DNA from: an uncultured Lachnospiraceae bacterium
GTDB taxonomy: Bacteria > Bacillota > Clostridia > Lachnospirales > Lachnospiraceae
Reading direction: 5' to 3'
Assembly (NCBI GenBank): GCA_910588845.1
Contig: CAJURU010000012.1
Span: forward strand, 15,657 to 79,656
Length of the DNA: 64,000 bases
A program made the position numbers and the translations under genes. The notes below the pieces were generated by a model. The model worked only from the letters and a program-made list of their open reading frames with translations, had not been told where the DNA came from and did no database searches. The number at the start of each line of letters is the position of its first letter. Position 1 is the stretch's first letter. Below, piece after piece: positions 49,508-57,518 of the stretch.

Positions 49508-50893
49508 ATGGGAATTTTAGGAGCAATCATGGTTCCGCATCCGCCGTTGATCATACCGGATGTGGGCAAAGGGGAAGAGTACAAAATTCAGCGGACAATT
49601 GACGCTTATCAGGAGGCGGCGCGCAGGATTGCAGCGCTTTTGCCGGAGACAATTGTATTAATATCGCCGCATCAGGTGATGTACGCCGATTATTTTCACA
49701 TATCGCCGGGCAAAGGAGCCGAGGGGAATTTCGGGCAGTTTGGCGCGGGAAGCGTGAAAGTGGAAACATCATATGATGAGGAATTTGTAGAAAAGCTATG
49801 CCGGTTGGCGTCTGTGCGGGGTCTGCCTGCGGGAACGGCCGGCGAGAAGAAAAAGCAGCTTGATCATGGAACGATGGTGCCTTTATATTTTGTGAACCAA
49901 TTTCTCAGGCAATATCGGCTGGTTCGCATTGGCTTGTCCGGCCTTTCATTTGTCAAGCATTATGAGCTTGGACAGTGCATTAAGGAGGCGTCAGAGCAAT
50001 TAGGGCGTCGAACCGTGTTGATTGGCAGCGGAGATCTGTCGCACAGGCTGAAAGAGGACGGACCCTATGGCTATCGGGAGGAGGGACCGGCGTATGACAG
50101 TGGGATTATGCGTGTTATGGAACAAGCCTCCTTTGAAGAACTGTTGGAGTTTGGGGAAGATTTCTGTGAGAAGGCAGGTGAATGCGGCCATCGTTCCTTT
50201 ACGATAATGGCAGGAGCCTTGGATTGTACAGACGTCCGGGCGGAAAGCCTTTCTTATGAGGGGCCTTTTGGCGTTGGCTATGGCGTTTGTACCTATGAGG
50301 TTCAAGGAAGCGATGCGACACGCAATTTTAAGGATCAGTATGAAGAGAAGAAAAGGGCAAGGATTATGGAACAAAGAGCGCAGGAAGACGCTTATGTACA
50401 GTTGGCACGCAATGCCGTGGAAGCCTATGTACGCAGCCGCAAGGTATTAGAAGTTCCCAAGGATTTGCCAAAAGAGATGTACACAGATCAGGCGGGAGCG
50501 TTCGTCTCCATCAAGGAAAACGGTGCGCTGCGCGGCTGTATCGGTACCATCCAGGCGACCCAGACGTGTATAGCGGAGGAAATTATAGGCAACGCAATCA
50601 GCGCATCTTCAAGAGATTACAGATTTTCCCCCATTGAGGAAGAAGAGCTTGAACAATTGACAATCAGTGTAGACATATTGGGGGAGCGCGAGCCCGTTGC
50701 ATCCGCAGACGACCTCGACGTCCTGCGCTATGGGGTGATTGTGACGAAAGGAGATAAACGCGGGCTGCTGCTGCCAAATCTGGAAGGCGTAGACACCGTT
50801 GAGGAGCAGATTGCCATCGCCAAGCGCAAGGCAGGCATCGGTATATCGGAAAAGGCAGCGTTGGAAAGATTTGAGGTAGTCCGGCATTTTTAA
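49508..50893 (+). CDS. AmmeMemoRadiSam protein: Memo/LigB-like domain fused to AMMECR1
   Basis: A 461-residue two-domain protein. Residues 1-260 match the Memo/extradiol-dioxygenase (LigB) family (MVPHPPLIIPDVG, ISPHQVMYADYF, IGSGDLSHRLK). Residues about 290-460 match AMMECR1 (GAFVSIKENGALRGCIGTI, ISVDILGEREPV, KGDKRGLLLPNLEGV). Both belong to the AmmeMemoRadiSam set with a radical SAM partner, whose reaction is not established. ATG 49508 has GGAGG at 49496-49500; TTG 49502 is too close. The radical SAM gene follows 41 bp downstream. Confidence 0.92.
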   Translation: MGILGAIMVPHPPLIIPDVGKGEEYKIQRTIDAYQEAARRIAALLPETIVLISPHQVMYADYFHISPGKGAEGNFGQFGAGSVKVETSYDEEFVEKLCRLASVRGLPAGTAGEKKKQLDHGTMVPLYFVNQFLRQYRLVRIGLSGLSFVKHYELGQCIKEASEQLGRRTVLIGSGDLSHRLKEDGPYGYREEGPAYDSGIMRVMEQASFEELLEFGEDFCEKAGECGHRSFTIMAGALDCTDVRAESLSYEGPFGVGYGVCTYEVQGSDATRNFKDQYEEKKRARIMEQRAQEDAYVQLARNAVEAYVRSRKVLEVPKDLPKEMYTDQAGAFVSIKENGALRGCIGTIQATQTCIAEEIIGNAISASSRDYRFSPIEEEELEQLTISVDILGEREPVASADDLDVLRYGVIVTKGDKRGLLLPNLEGVDTVEEQIAIAKRKAGIGISEKAALERFEVVRHF

Positions 50894-50934
50894 ATCAGTG
50901 ATGCGCACAAGGCGTCATCTTTTGAGAAAGGAAT

Positions 50935-51774
50935 ATGGTCACAAATATGGGAATTGTTTGTCAGGTGTGTATGCACCATTGTAATTTAAAGTCCGGGCAG
51001 TTTGGCTTGTGCAGGGCAAGAAAGAATCAAGGAGGAGCGGTTGTATGCGCGAATTATGGCCGCATTACCTCACTTGCGCTTGATCCCATAGAGAAGAAGC
51101 CGCTGCGGATGTTTTATCCTGGGAAAATGATATTATCCGTGGGTAGTTATGGCTGTAATCTGCGCTGTGCGTTTTGTCAGAACCATCAGATTTCTATGAC
51201 CGGCGGGGACGTGGCGGATTGCACATACCTTTCTCCGGCGGAGCTGGCGGCGAAGGCGGCAGCGGCAAGAAGTATGGGAAATACCGGGGTGGCGTTTACC
51301 TATAATGAACCGCTGGTGGGCTGGGAGTATGTGCGTGACACAGCCAAATTGGTGAGAGCGGAAGGTATGAAAAATGTGCTGGTTACAAACGGAACCGCCC
51401 ACATAGAAGTTCTCGGGGAAATTCTGCCGTATATAGATGCAATGAATATTGACCTGAAAGGGTTTCGGGACGAATTTTACCGTGAGCTCGGCGGGGATTT
51501 ACAGGTTGTGAAGGAATTTATCGCCCGTTCTTTTGCGGACTGTCATGTGGAACTGACGACCCTGATTGTGCCGGGGAAGAACGACAGCGCTTCAGATATG
51601 GAGGATGAGGCGCGGTGGATTGCATCTATCAGCAATGAAATTCCGCTTCACATTACCCGGTTTTTCCCCGGATACCATATGCTGGACGCGCAGCCAACAG
51701 AGGTTAAGGAGGTGTACCTCCTGGCGGAAACGGCGCGGAAGTATTTGCAAAACGTGTTTGTCGGAAATTGCTGA
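50935..51774 (+). CDS. AmmeMemoRadiSam system radical SAM enzyme
   Basis: A 279-residue radical SAM protein. An N-terminal Cys-rich segment (CQVCMHHCNLKSGQFGLC) is followed by the SAM [4Fe-4S] motif GCNLRCAFCQNHQIS and the strand elements FTYNEPLVGWEY, NVLVTNGTAH, MNIDLKG and TTLIVPGKND. It resembles pyruvate-formate-lyase-activating enzymes but groups with the AmmeMemoRadiSam context. ATG 50935 follows GAGAAAGGA at slightly short spacing; ATG 50947 is the alternative. Function unknown; chemistry on a phenolic or protein substrate is speculation. Confidence 0.9.
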   Translation: MVTNMGIVCQVCMHHCNLKSGQFGLCRARKNQGGAVVCANYGRITSLALDPIEKKPLRMFYPGKMILSVGSYGCNLRCAFCQNHQISMTGGDVADCTYLSPAELAAKAAAARSMGNTGVAFTYNEPLVGWEYVRDTAKLVRAEGMKNVLVTNGTAHIEVLGEILPYIDAMNIDLKGFRDEFYRELGGDLQVVKEFIARSFADCHVELTTLIVPGKNDSASDMEDEARWIASISNEIPLHITRFFPGYHMLDAQPTEVKEVYLLAETARKYLQNVFVGNC

Positions 51775-51821
51775 ACGGTTACAATTGCTGACAGCTTTCC
51801 CGGCAGAGGATAAAAAACCCC

Positions 51822-51850
51822 TTGCAAAATTTTCCTGATGCGGTTAAAAT
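51822..51850 (+). promoter_or_regulatory. Promoter of scpAB
   Basis: TTGCAA, a 17-bp spacer and TAAAAT (51845-51850), 34 bp upstream of scpA. It separates the scp genes from the AmmeMemoRadiSam pair. Confidence 0.7.
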
Positions 51851-51883
51851 GGTAGGCAGTGTGATTTCGTGGGGGAAATGGAA

Positions 51884-52630
51884 ATGGATTTAAAAGTAAA
51901 GCTGCAAGTCTTTGAGGGGCCGTTGGATCTGCTCTTGCATTTGCTGGAAAAGAATAAAGTGAATATCTACGATATCCCGATTGTGGAAATTACCAATCAG
52001 TATATGGAGTACATAGGAGAGATGCAGCGCCATGATCTGGACATTGTCAGTGAATTCATGGTGATGGCGGCGACGCTTTTAGATATCAAGTCCCGTATGC
52101 TGCTGCCAAAAGAGGAGACGGAGGAAGAGGAAGCAGACCCCCGGGCAGAACTGGTACAGAAGCTTCTTGAGTATAAGATGTACAAATGCATGTCTTATGA
52201 GCTCAAAGACCGCCAGATAGACGCCCAGCGGGTATTGTTTAAAGTGCCTACGATTCCCAGGGAGGTTCGTCAGTATGAGGAACCGGTGAATTTGCAGGAA
52301 TTGATGGCGGACGTCAGCATCAGGCGTCTCAATGATATTTTCAAATCTGTGATGCGCAAAAGGGAGGACAAGATTGATCCGATCCGTTCCCGCTTTGGGC
52401 GAATTGAGAAGGAGGAGGTGTCTTTGGAAGAGCGTATGGGTTATTTGGAACAGTATGCGCTGACGCACCGACGATTCAGTTTTCGCGGGCTTTTGGAGGC
52501 GCAGAGCAGCAAAATGGAAATTATCGTTACGTTTCTGTCGATATTAGAGCTGATGAAGGTCGGGAAAATCCATATTTCCCAGGAACATATTTTTGACGAT
52601 ATTTTTGTTGAGTCCAGGATTGCCGCGTAA
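51884..52630 (+). CDS. scpA: Segregation and condensation protein A
   Basis: The 248-residue kleisin subunit that bridges SMC heads in chromosome condensation. It shows the kleisin N-terminus KLQVFEGPLDLLLHLLEKNKVNIYDIPIVEIT, MVMAATLLDIKSRMLLP and the C-terminal winged helix FLSILELMKVGKIHISQ. ATG 51884 gives the standard N-terminus; GTG 51869 and ATG 51878 are possible alternatives. scpB is 53 bp downstream. Confidence 0.94.
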   Translation: MDLKVKLQVFEGPLDLLLHLLEKNKVNIYDIPIVEITNQYMEYIGEMQRHDLDIVSEFMVMAATLLDIKSRMLLPKEETEEEEADPRAELVQKLLEYKMYKCMSYELKDRQIDAQRVLFKVPTIPREVRQYEEPVNLQELMADVSIRRLNDIFKSVMRKREDKIDPIRSRFGRIEKEEVSLEERMGYLEQYALTHRRFSFRGLLEAQSSKMEIIVTFLSILELMKVGKIHISQEHIFDDIFVESRIAA

Positions 52631-52683
52631 ATTTTGAGTAGAATCTTGAAGAGAGTACGGAAACGCAAGGATATGGAGATACT

Positions 52684-53253
52684 ATGAATTCAGAGCAGTA
52701 TGAAGCAATTATAGAGGGAATTCTTTTTGCCATGGGGGAATCCGTGGAAATATCGAAACTTGCCGCAGCCTTGGAACTAGAGGAAGCGAAGGTGCGTGAG
52801 ATCATCCACAGCATGATGGAGCGCTATGCGGGGGAAGACCGCGGAATCCAACTGATGGAGATTGAGGACAACGTGCAGATGTGTACGAAGAAAGAGCTGT
52901 ACGAATATCTGATAAAGATTGCCAAGCAGCCCAAACGCCATGTGCTGACGGACGTGCTGTTGGAAACATTGTCTATCATCGCCTATAAGCAGCCCATTAC
53001 CCGGCTGGAAATCGAGAAAATTCGAGGCGTGTCCTGTGCCCATGCGGTCAGCAAGCTGGTGGAGTATAATCTCGTCTGTGAGCTTGGCAGGCTGGATGCG
53101 CCGGGGCGTCCGCTTTTGTTTGGCACTACAGAGGAGTTTTTGCGCAGCTTCGGCGTTCAGTCTATTGAAGAGCTTCCGACGCTGGATTCAGATCGGTTAG
53201 AGGAATTCCGTCATCAGGCGGAAGAAGAAATGAAAGTGAAAATGGACGTGTAA
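52684..53253 (+). CDS. scpB: Segregation and condensation protein B
   Basis: A 189-residue dimeric winged-helix partner of ScpA and SMC: AIIEGILFAMGESVEI, LLETLSIIAYKQPITRLEIEKIRGVSCAHAV and GRLDAPGRPLLFGTTEEFLRSFG are diagnostic. Start after ATATGGAGATACT. Same operon as scpA. Confidence 0.95.
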   Translation: MNSEQYEAIIEGILFAMGESVEISKLAAALELEEAKVREIIHSMMERYAGEDRGIQLMEIEDNVQMCTKKELYEYLIKIAKQPKRHVLTDVLLETLSIIAYKQPITRLEIEKIRGVSCAHAVSKLVEYNLVCELGRLDAPGRPLLFGTTEEFLRSFGVQSIEELPTLDSDRLEEFRHQAEEEMKVKMDV

Positions 53254-53318
53254 GACATAAAACGAAGGCTGTTTCATATAATGAAGGGAAGTCAGTTAGT
53301 GGATGAGAGAGCCTTATT

Positions 53319-54644
53319 ATGAAAATATGGAAGTTACGTGTTATAAGAGTTTTATATGGTTGCAGGTTTCGGGCAGGATTCGCAGGGCGCATCCTGCTCT
53401 TTAGCATGTGTACTATTTTGGGAATGCAGCCTTCATTCAGGGCAGACGCCGGATTCCGGCAAGGATTTGCTTTCGATGCACAACAGCAGGAAGCAGAACA
53501 GGAACCTGCCGTGGAGAAACAACCGGATATCGCGTTGTATGCAAAGTCGGCGGTCCTTATGGATGCCGCAAGCGGCAGGGTACTCTATGAAAAAAACGGC
53601 TATGAGCATATGCCAAATGCCAGTACGACAAAGATTATGACCTGCATTTTGACCTTGGAGCAGGGAAATCTTGACGATGAGGTAAAAATCAGCAGCTATG
53701 CGGCGTCTATGCCCAGGGTGCGTCTTGGCATGAGCACAGACGATACGTTCCGTCTGCGGGATTTGCTGTATTCGTTGATGTTGGAATCGCACAACGATTC
53801 AGCAGTGGCGATCGCCGAGCATATAGGGGGCAGTGTGGAAGGTTTTGCAGAGAAAATGAATCAAAAGGCGAAAGAGCTTGGTTGTAAAGATACTTATTTC
53901 ATTACGCCCAACGGGCTGGACGGGCAGGATGAGATAGGCGTACATGGGACGACGGCGGAGGATTTGGCAAAGATTATGAGCTATTGTATTAAAAATGAGA
54001 CGTTTCTTGAAATTACGCGGACGGCAAATCATCAGTTCACCAACCTTGCGGGCACCAAGTCTTACAACTGCAATAACCACAACGCCTTTTTGCAAATGAT
54101 GGACGGCGCGTTATCTGGAAAGACCGGGTTTACCGGAAATGCAGGCTATTGCTATGTGGGCGCTTTGGAGCGGGAGGGCAGGACTTTTGTGGTGGCGCTG
54201 TTTGCCTGCGGCTGGCCGAACAACAAGAGTTACAAATGGGCAGATACCACGGCGTTGATGAATTATGGGCTGGAGCAGTATCAGAACACGGACGTCTGTG
54301 AGTATGGCAGAGAGTTTCCGCCGGTAGTGGCTGTTGATGCAGAGCCGGAAAACGGTCGTCTCTACCAGAAAATCACGGTGCCTCTGCGCATCAAAGAGGA
54401 ACAAATTAATGTTCTCAAACGGGCAGATGAGGAGGTGAAGACCATTTATGACGTGCCAGAGAATTTGCAGGCGCCAATTGAGGAAGGGCAGGAGGTAGGA
54501 AGCGTTACTTATTACCTTGGGGAGCGTCAGATTGCCAGGGTTCCCATATGCGCCGGCAAGTCGGTAAAGAAACTGGAACCCTCCTGGTATGAGGATTTTT
54601 TGATGAAGCTCTTTTTTATGGAAAAGAATTTTTATTTTCGCTAA
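53319..54644 (+). CDS. Second DacF-type D-Ala-D-Ala carboxypeptidase, intact
   Basis: A 441-residue exported or membrane-anchored low-molecular-weight penicillin-binding protein. An N-terminal hydrophobic segment (about 22-37) acts as signal peptide. The full catalytic set is present: SxxK in ASTTKIM (Ser102, Lys105), SxN in ESHNDSA (Ser157) and KTG in SGKTGFTG (Lys268). A C-terminal PBP5-like beta domain and an amphipathic end (DFLMKLFFMEKNFYF) follow. It removes the terminal D-Ala from peptidoglycan pentapeptides. It may cover for the interrupted dacF 5 kb away. Confidence 0.93.
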   Translation: MKIWKLRVIRVLYGCRFRAGFAGRILLFSMCTILGMQPSFRADAGFRQGFAFDAQQQEAEQEPAVEKQPDIALYAKSAVLMDAASGRVLYEKNGYEHMPNASTTKIMTCILTLEQGNLDDEVKISSYAASMPRVRLGMSTDDTFRLRDLLYSLMLESHNDSAVAIAEHIGGSVEGFAEKMNQKAKELGCKDTYFITPNGLDGQDEIGVHGTTAEDLAKIMSYCIKNETFLEITRTANHQFTNLAGTKSYNCNNHNAFLQMMDGALSGKTGFTGNAGYCYVGALEREGRTFVVALFACGWPNNKSYKWADTTALMNYGLEQYQNTDVCEYGREFPPVVAVDAEPENGRLYQKITVPLRIKEEQINVLKRADEEVKTIYDVPENLQAPIEEGQEVGSVTYYLGERQIARVPICAGKSVKKLEPSWYEDFLMKLFFMEKNFYFR

Positions 54645-54651
54645 ATAGCTA

Positions 54652-54680
54652 TTGAAAAATTGCAGTAAAAGAGATACAAT
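54652..54680 (+). promoter_or_regulatory. Promoter of the decarboxylase operon
   Basis: TTGAAA, a 17-bp spacer and TACAAT (54675-54680), 55 bp before the first gene of the biotin-dependent decarboxylase operon. Confidence 0.72.
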
Positions 54681-54735
54681 TACACTCGGAAGAAAATTTT
54701 ATAAAAATTTCAAAATACATATGGAGGTTTAAACG

Positions 54736-56169
54736 ATGAGTAATTCTACCAACTCAGCAAGACAGAGAATTGCCGGACTTCTCGATGAGAAGAGTTTTAT
54801 GGAAATCGGCGCTCTGGTAACTGCAAGAAGTACAGATTTTGATTTGAGTCAGTCTGAGACTCCGTCGGATGGCGTCATCACCGGTTATGGTCTGATTGAC
54901 GGAAATCTGGTGTATGTGTACAGCCAGGATGCTTCCGTGTTAAACGGAACGATTGGTGAGATGCACAGTAAGAAAATTGCCGCTATCTATGATATGGCAA
55001 TGAAGATGGGAGCGCCGGTTATCGGCATGATTGACTGTGCCGGCATGCGTTTACAGGAATCTGTAGATGCGTTGAACGGCTTTGGTGAAATCTATGCAAA
55101 GCAGGTGCAGGCAAGCGGCGTGATTCCGCAGATTTCCGCAATTTTCGGCGCTTGCGGCGGCGGACTTTCCGTAGTTCCGGCGTTGAGCGACTTCGCTTTT
55201 GCAGAGAAAGAGAACGGCAGGATGTTTGTCAATTCCCCGAATGCTATAGAGGGCAACCATGTCGGCAAATGCGATACGGCAAGCGCCGAATATCAGGGAA
55301 GCAATAACGGCTGCATTGATGGAATCGGTACAACGGAAGAAATCCTTTCTGCTATCCGCGAGCTGGTGTGCGTGCTTCCGGGCAACAATGCAGAGTGCGG
55401 CAGGGAAGACGAGTGTACAGACGATTTGAACCGCGTCTGCGAGAATCTTGCCGGATGCAAGGAAGATGCGAGACTGGTGCTGACACACATCTCTGACAGC
55501 AATTTATTTATCGAGACTAAGAAGGATTTTGCCAAGAATATGGTAACCGGATTTATCAAGCTCAACGGCATGACGATTGGCGCAGTTGCCAATACAGCGG
55601 CAGTGTTTGATGAGAACGGTGAGAAGGCAGAGAGTTTTGAATCGGCATTGACGGCAAGAGGCTGCAACAAGGCGGCAGAATTTATCAAGTTCTGTGATGC
55701 GTTTGATATTCCTGTATTGTCATTGACGAATGTGGAAGGCTTTGCAGCGACCGAATGTTCTGAGAAGTCTCTGGCAAAGGCAATGGCGCGTATGACGGCA
55801 GCGTTTGCAGGGGCAACCGTTCCTAAGGTAAACGTTATCATCGGCAACGCTTATGGAAGCGCGTATGTGATGATGAACAGCAAATCTATCGGTGCAGACC
55901 TTGTTTATGCATGGGATGGAAGTAAGATTGGCATGATGGACGCGAAGCAGGCAGCTAAGATTATGTATGACGGTGAATCCGCAGACGTGATTTCTGAGAA
56001 AGCAAAAGCTTACGAAGAGTTACAGTCTTCTGTCCAGACCGCAGCAAGACGCGGACAAGTTGATTTGATTATTGCAGCGGAAGATACCAGGAAGTATGCG
56101 GTAGCGGCATTTGAAATGCTCTATACGAAAGGATCGGGAGAGCCGGTCAGAAAACATACAGCAAAATAG
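54736..56169 (+). CDS. Carboxyl transferase subunit (12S transcarboxylase / MmdA type)
   Basis: A 477-residue acyl-CoA carboxyltransferase of the crotonase-like fold found in methylmalonyl-CoA decarboxylase alpha, transcarboxylase 12S and acyl-CoA carboxylase beta subunits. Visible features are DGVITGYGLIDGNLVYVYSQDASVLNGTIGEMHSKK-type acyl-CoA region, CGGGLSVVPALSDF, a second half with VEGFAATECSEK and IGNAYGSAYVMMNSKSIGADLVYAW. It moves carboxyl between an acyl-CoA and biotin on the carrier encoded at 57130. The acyl-CoA (malonyl, methylmalonyl or other) cannot be told. First gene of a five-gene operon; binding site ATGGAGG. Confidence 0.9.
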   Translation: MSNSTNSARQRIAGLLDEKSFMEIGALVTARSTDFDLSQSETPSDGVITGYGLIDGNLVYVYSQDASVLNGTIGEMHSKKIAAIYDMAMKMGAPVIGMIDCAGMRLQESVDALNGFGEIYAKQVQASGVIPQISAIFGACGGGLSVVPALSDFAFAEKENGRMFVNSPNAIEGNHVGKCDTASAEYQGSNNGCIDGIGTTEEILSAIRELVCVLPGNNAECGREDECTDDLNRVCENLAGCKEDARLVLTHISDSNLFIETKKDFAKNMVTGFIKLNGMTIGAVANTAAVFDENGEKAESFESALTARGCNKAAEFIKFCDAFDIPVLSLTNVEGFAATECSEKSLAKAMARMTAAFAGATVPKVNVIIGNAYGSAYVMMNSKSIGADLVYAWDGSKIGMMDAKQAAKIMYDGESADVISEKAKAYEELQSSVQTAARRGQVDLIIAAEDTRKYAVAAFEMLYTKGSGEPVRKHTAK

Positions 56170-56182
56170 AAAGGTGAAGTTT

Positions 56183-56971
56183 ATGAAAAAGAAAATATTG
56201 CTGATAATCAGTTTGTGTCTTATCGCACTTGGGCTGGCAGCATGCGGAGAAACGGATCCTACCACAATGAGTTATAACGGTTACAGTTATGACCAGTTAA
56301 AGAGCACATGTGAGGGAACTGTAACATCACTTTTGGAGATGCCAGACGAGCAGAAGCAGCCGTATGTTGTTATGAAAGATATGTCGGATGCTGAACGCAA
56401 CAACTATATTAAATCTGTTGCTCCCTCCGCATCGGAGCAGGATATCGCAGGCATCCTTCAGCAGGCGAATATGATTATGCGCTGGGATGAGGCAGTTGCT
56501 CAGGCAGGCGAATATGTGGAAATGGGAGAATTCACCATTACCAAGTCCGGCAAGACATTAGAATGCAAGCAGGAAATTAAATTTACTGACCGTCCGGTGA
56601 TCCTCAGTTATGTGTACAAGTACCATAATATGGAGCTGGAGGACATTGGCGTAGAGGCAGTACAGACATTGGGCGAGAAGATGACGAATGCCGCATTGAA
56701 CACTTTAATGGGCATGGGCATCGTATTTATTGTCCTGATACTGATTAGTTTGATTATCTATGGATTCAAGGTATTCCCCTATCTTGAGGCGAAGAAAAAA
56801 GCAGAAAGCAGCGCTCCGGCGGCAGCTCCGGCACCCGCGGCAGCTCCGGCAGCCCCTGTGGCAGCAGCACAGGACGATTTGGAACTGGCAGCCGTAATCG
56901 CAGCGGCGATTGCAGCGTCTACCGGAACTTCTACAAGTGATTTTGTAGTGCGTTCCATCAGAAGAAGGTAG
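56183..56971 (+). CDS. Lipoprotein OadG-type gamma subunit of the sodium-pump decarboxylase
   Basis: A 262-residue protein with a typical lipoprotein signal, lipobox LAAC (Cys near residue 21), an extracytoplasmic domain (22-175), a transmembrane helix (about 178-205, GMGIVFIVLILISLIIYGF) and an Ala/Pro-rich cytoplasmic tail. The helix and tail resemble OadG gamma subunits, which anchor the decarboxylase; the large outer lipoprotein domain is not part of classical OadG. The start follows GAAAGGTGAAGTTT. Confidence 0.82.
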   Translation: MKKKILLIISLCLIALGLAACGETDPTTMSYNGYSYDQLKSTCEGTVTSLLEMPDEQKQPYVVMKDMSDAERNNYIKSVAPSASEQDIAGILQQANMIMRWDEAVAQAGEYVEMGEFTITKSGKTLECKQEIKFTDRPVILSYVYKYHNMELEDIGVEAVQTLGEKMTNAALNTLMGMGIVFIVLILISLIIYGFKVFPYLEAKKKAESSAPAAAPAPAAAPAAPVAAAQDDLELAAVIAAAIAASTGTSTSDFVVRSIRRR

Positions 56972-56976
56972 CAGGC

Positions 56977-57098
56977 AACTATTCAGTCAGGTCTGCGCAG
57001 GCTGCGCTGACCATAAAACATGATTCAGCTATGGAAAATCTACTTGCAAAGCGATTTTTATGGATTTTTCATCGTAACTGTGAAGGGACTGAACAGTT
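56977..57098. repeat. 122-bp inverted-repeat-bounded element in the decarboxylase operon
   Basis: Terminal copies AACTATTCAGTC (56977-56988) and GACTGAACAGTT (57087-57098) are inverted with one mismatch. Inside is a compact hairpin GGTC-t-GCGCAG-g-CTGCGC-t-GACC (56990-57012) and a second one, GTAACTGT...ACAGTTAC, at the right end. It has no ORF. It fits a miniature repeat or an mRNA-processing module between the gamma and biotin-carrier genes. Confidence 0.6.
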
Positions 57099-57129
57099 AC
57101 AATATTAGAATATTCAGGAGGAAACGAAA

Positions 57130-57501
57130 ATGAAAAGCTATACAATTACTGTTAATGGAAACGTTTATGATGTTACTGTAGAAGAAAACGGCGCAGGCGC
57201 AGCTCCAGCAGCAGCCCCGGTTAGGGCAGCAGCTCCTGTAGCGGCTCCGGCAGCAGCTCCGGCACCCGCAGCAGGCGGCGCAGGAAGCGTGAAGATTGAG
57301 GCGGGCGCAGCAGGTAAAGTATTCAGCATTGATAAGAAGGCTGGAGACGCTGTAAAGCGCGGCGATACAATCTTAGTATTGGAAGTTATGAAGATGGAGA
57401 CGCCTGTAGTTGCTCCGGAAGACGGAACCGTAGCAAGCATCGAGGTGAGCGCAGGACAGGCAGTAGAAGCAGGCGCATTATTGGCAACTATGAATAACTA
57501 A
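57130..57501 (+). CDS. Biotin carboxyl carrier protein
   Basis: A 123-residue carrier for the carboxyl group. The first 20 residues are a gamma-like strand, residues 22-50 an Ala/Pro linker, and 52-123 the biotinyl domain with the acceptor Lys88 in EVMKMETP. It serves both carboxyltransferases of the operon (12S type and 5S type) and passes CO2 to the beta-subunit pump. Binding site CAGGAGG. Confidence 0.95.
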   Translation: MKSYTITVNGNVYDVTVEENGAGAAPAAAPVRAAAPVAAPAAAPAPAAGGAGSVKIEAGAAGKVFSIDKKAGDAVKRGDTILVLEVMKMETPVVAPEDGTVASIEVSAGQAVEAGALLATMNN

Positions 57502-57518
57502 TTATTTGGAGGTAAAAT

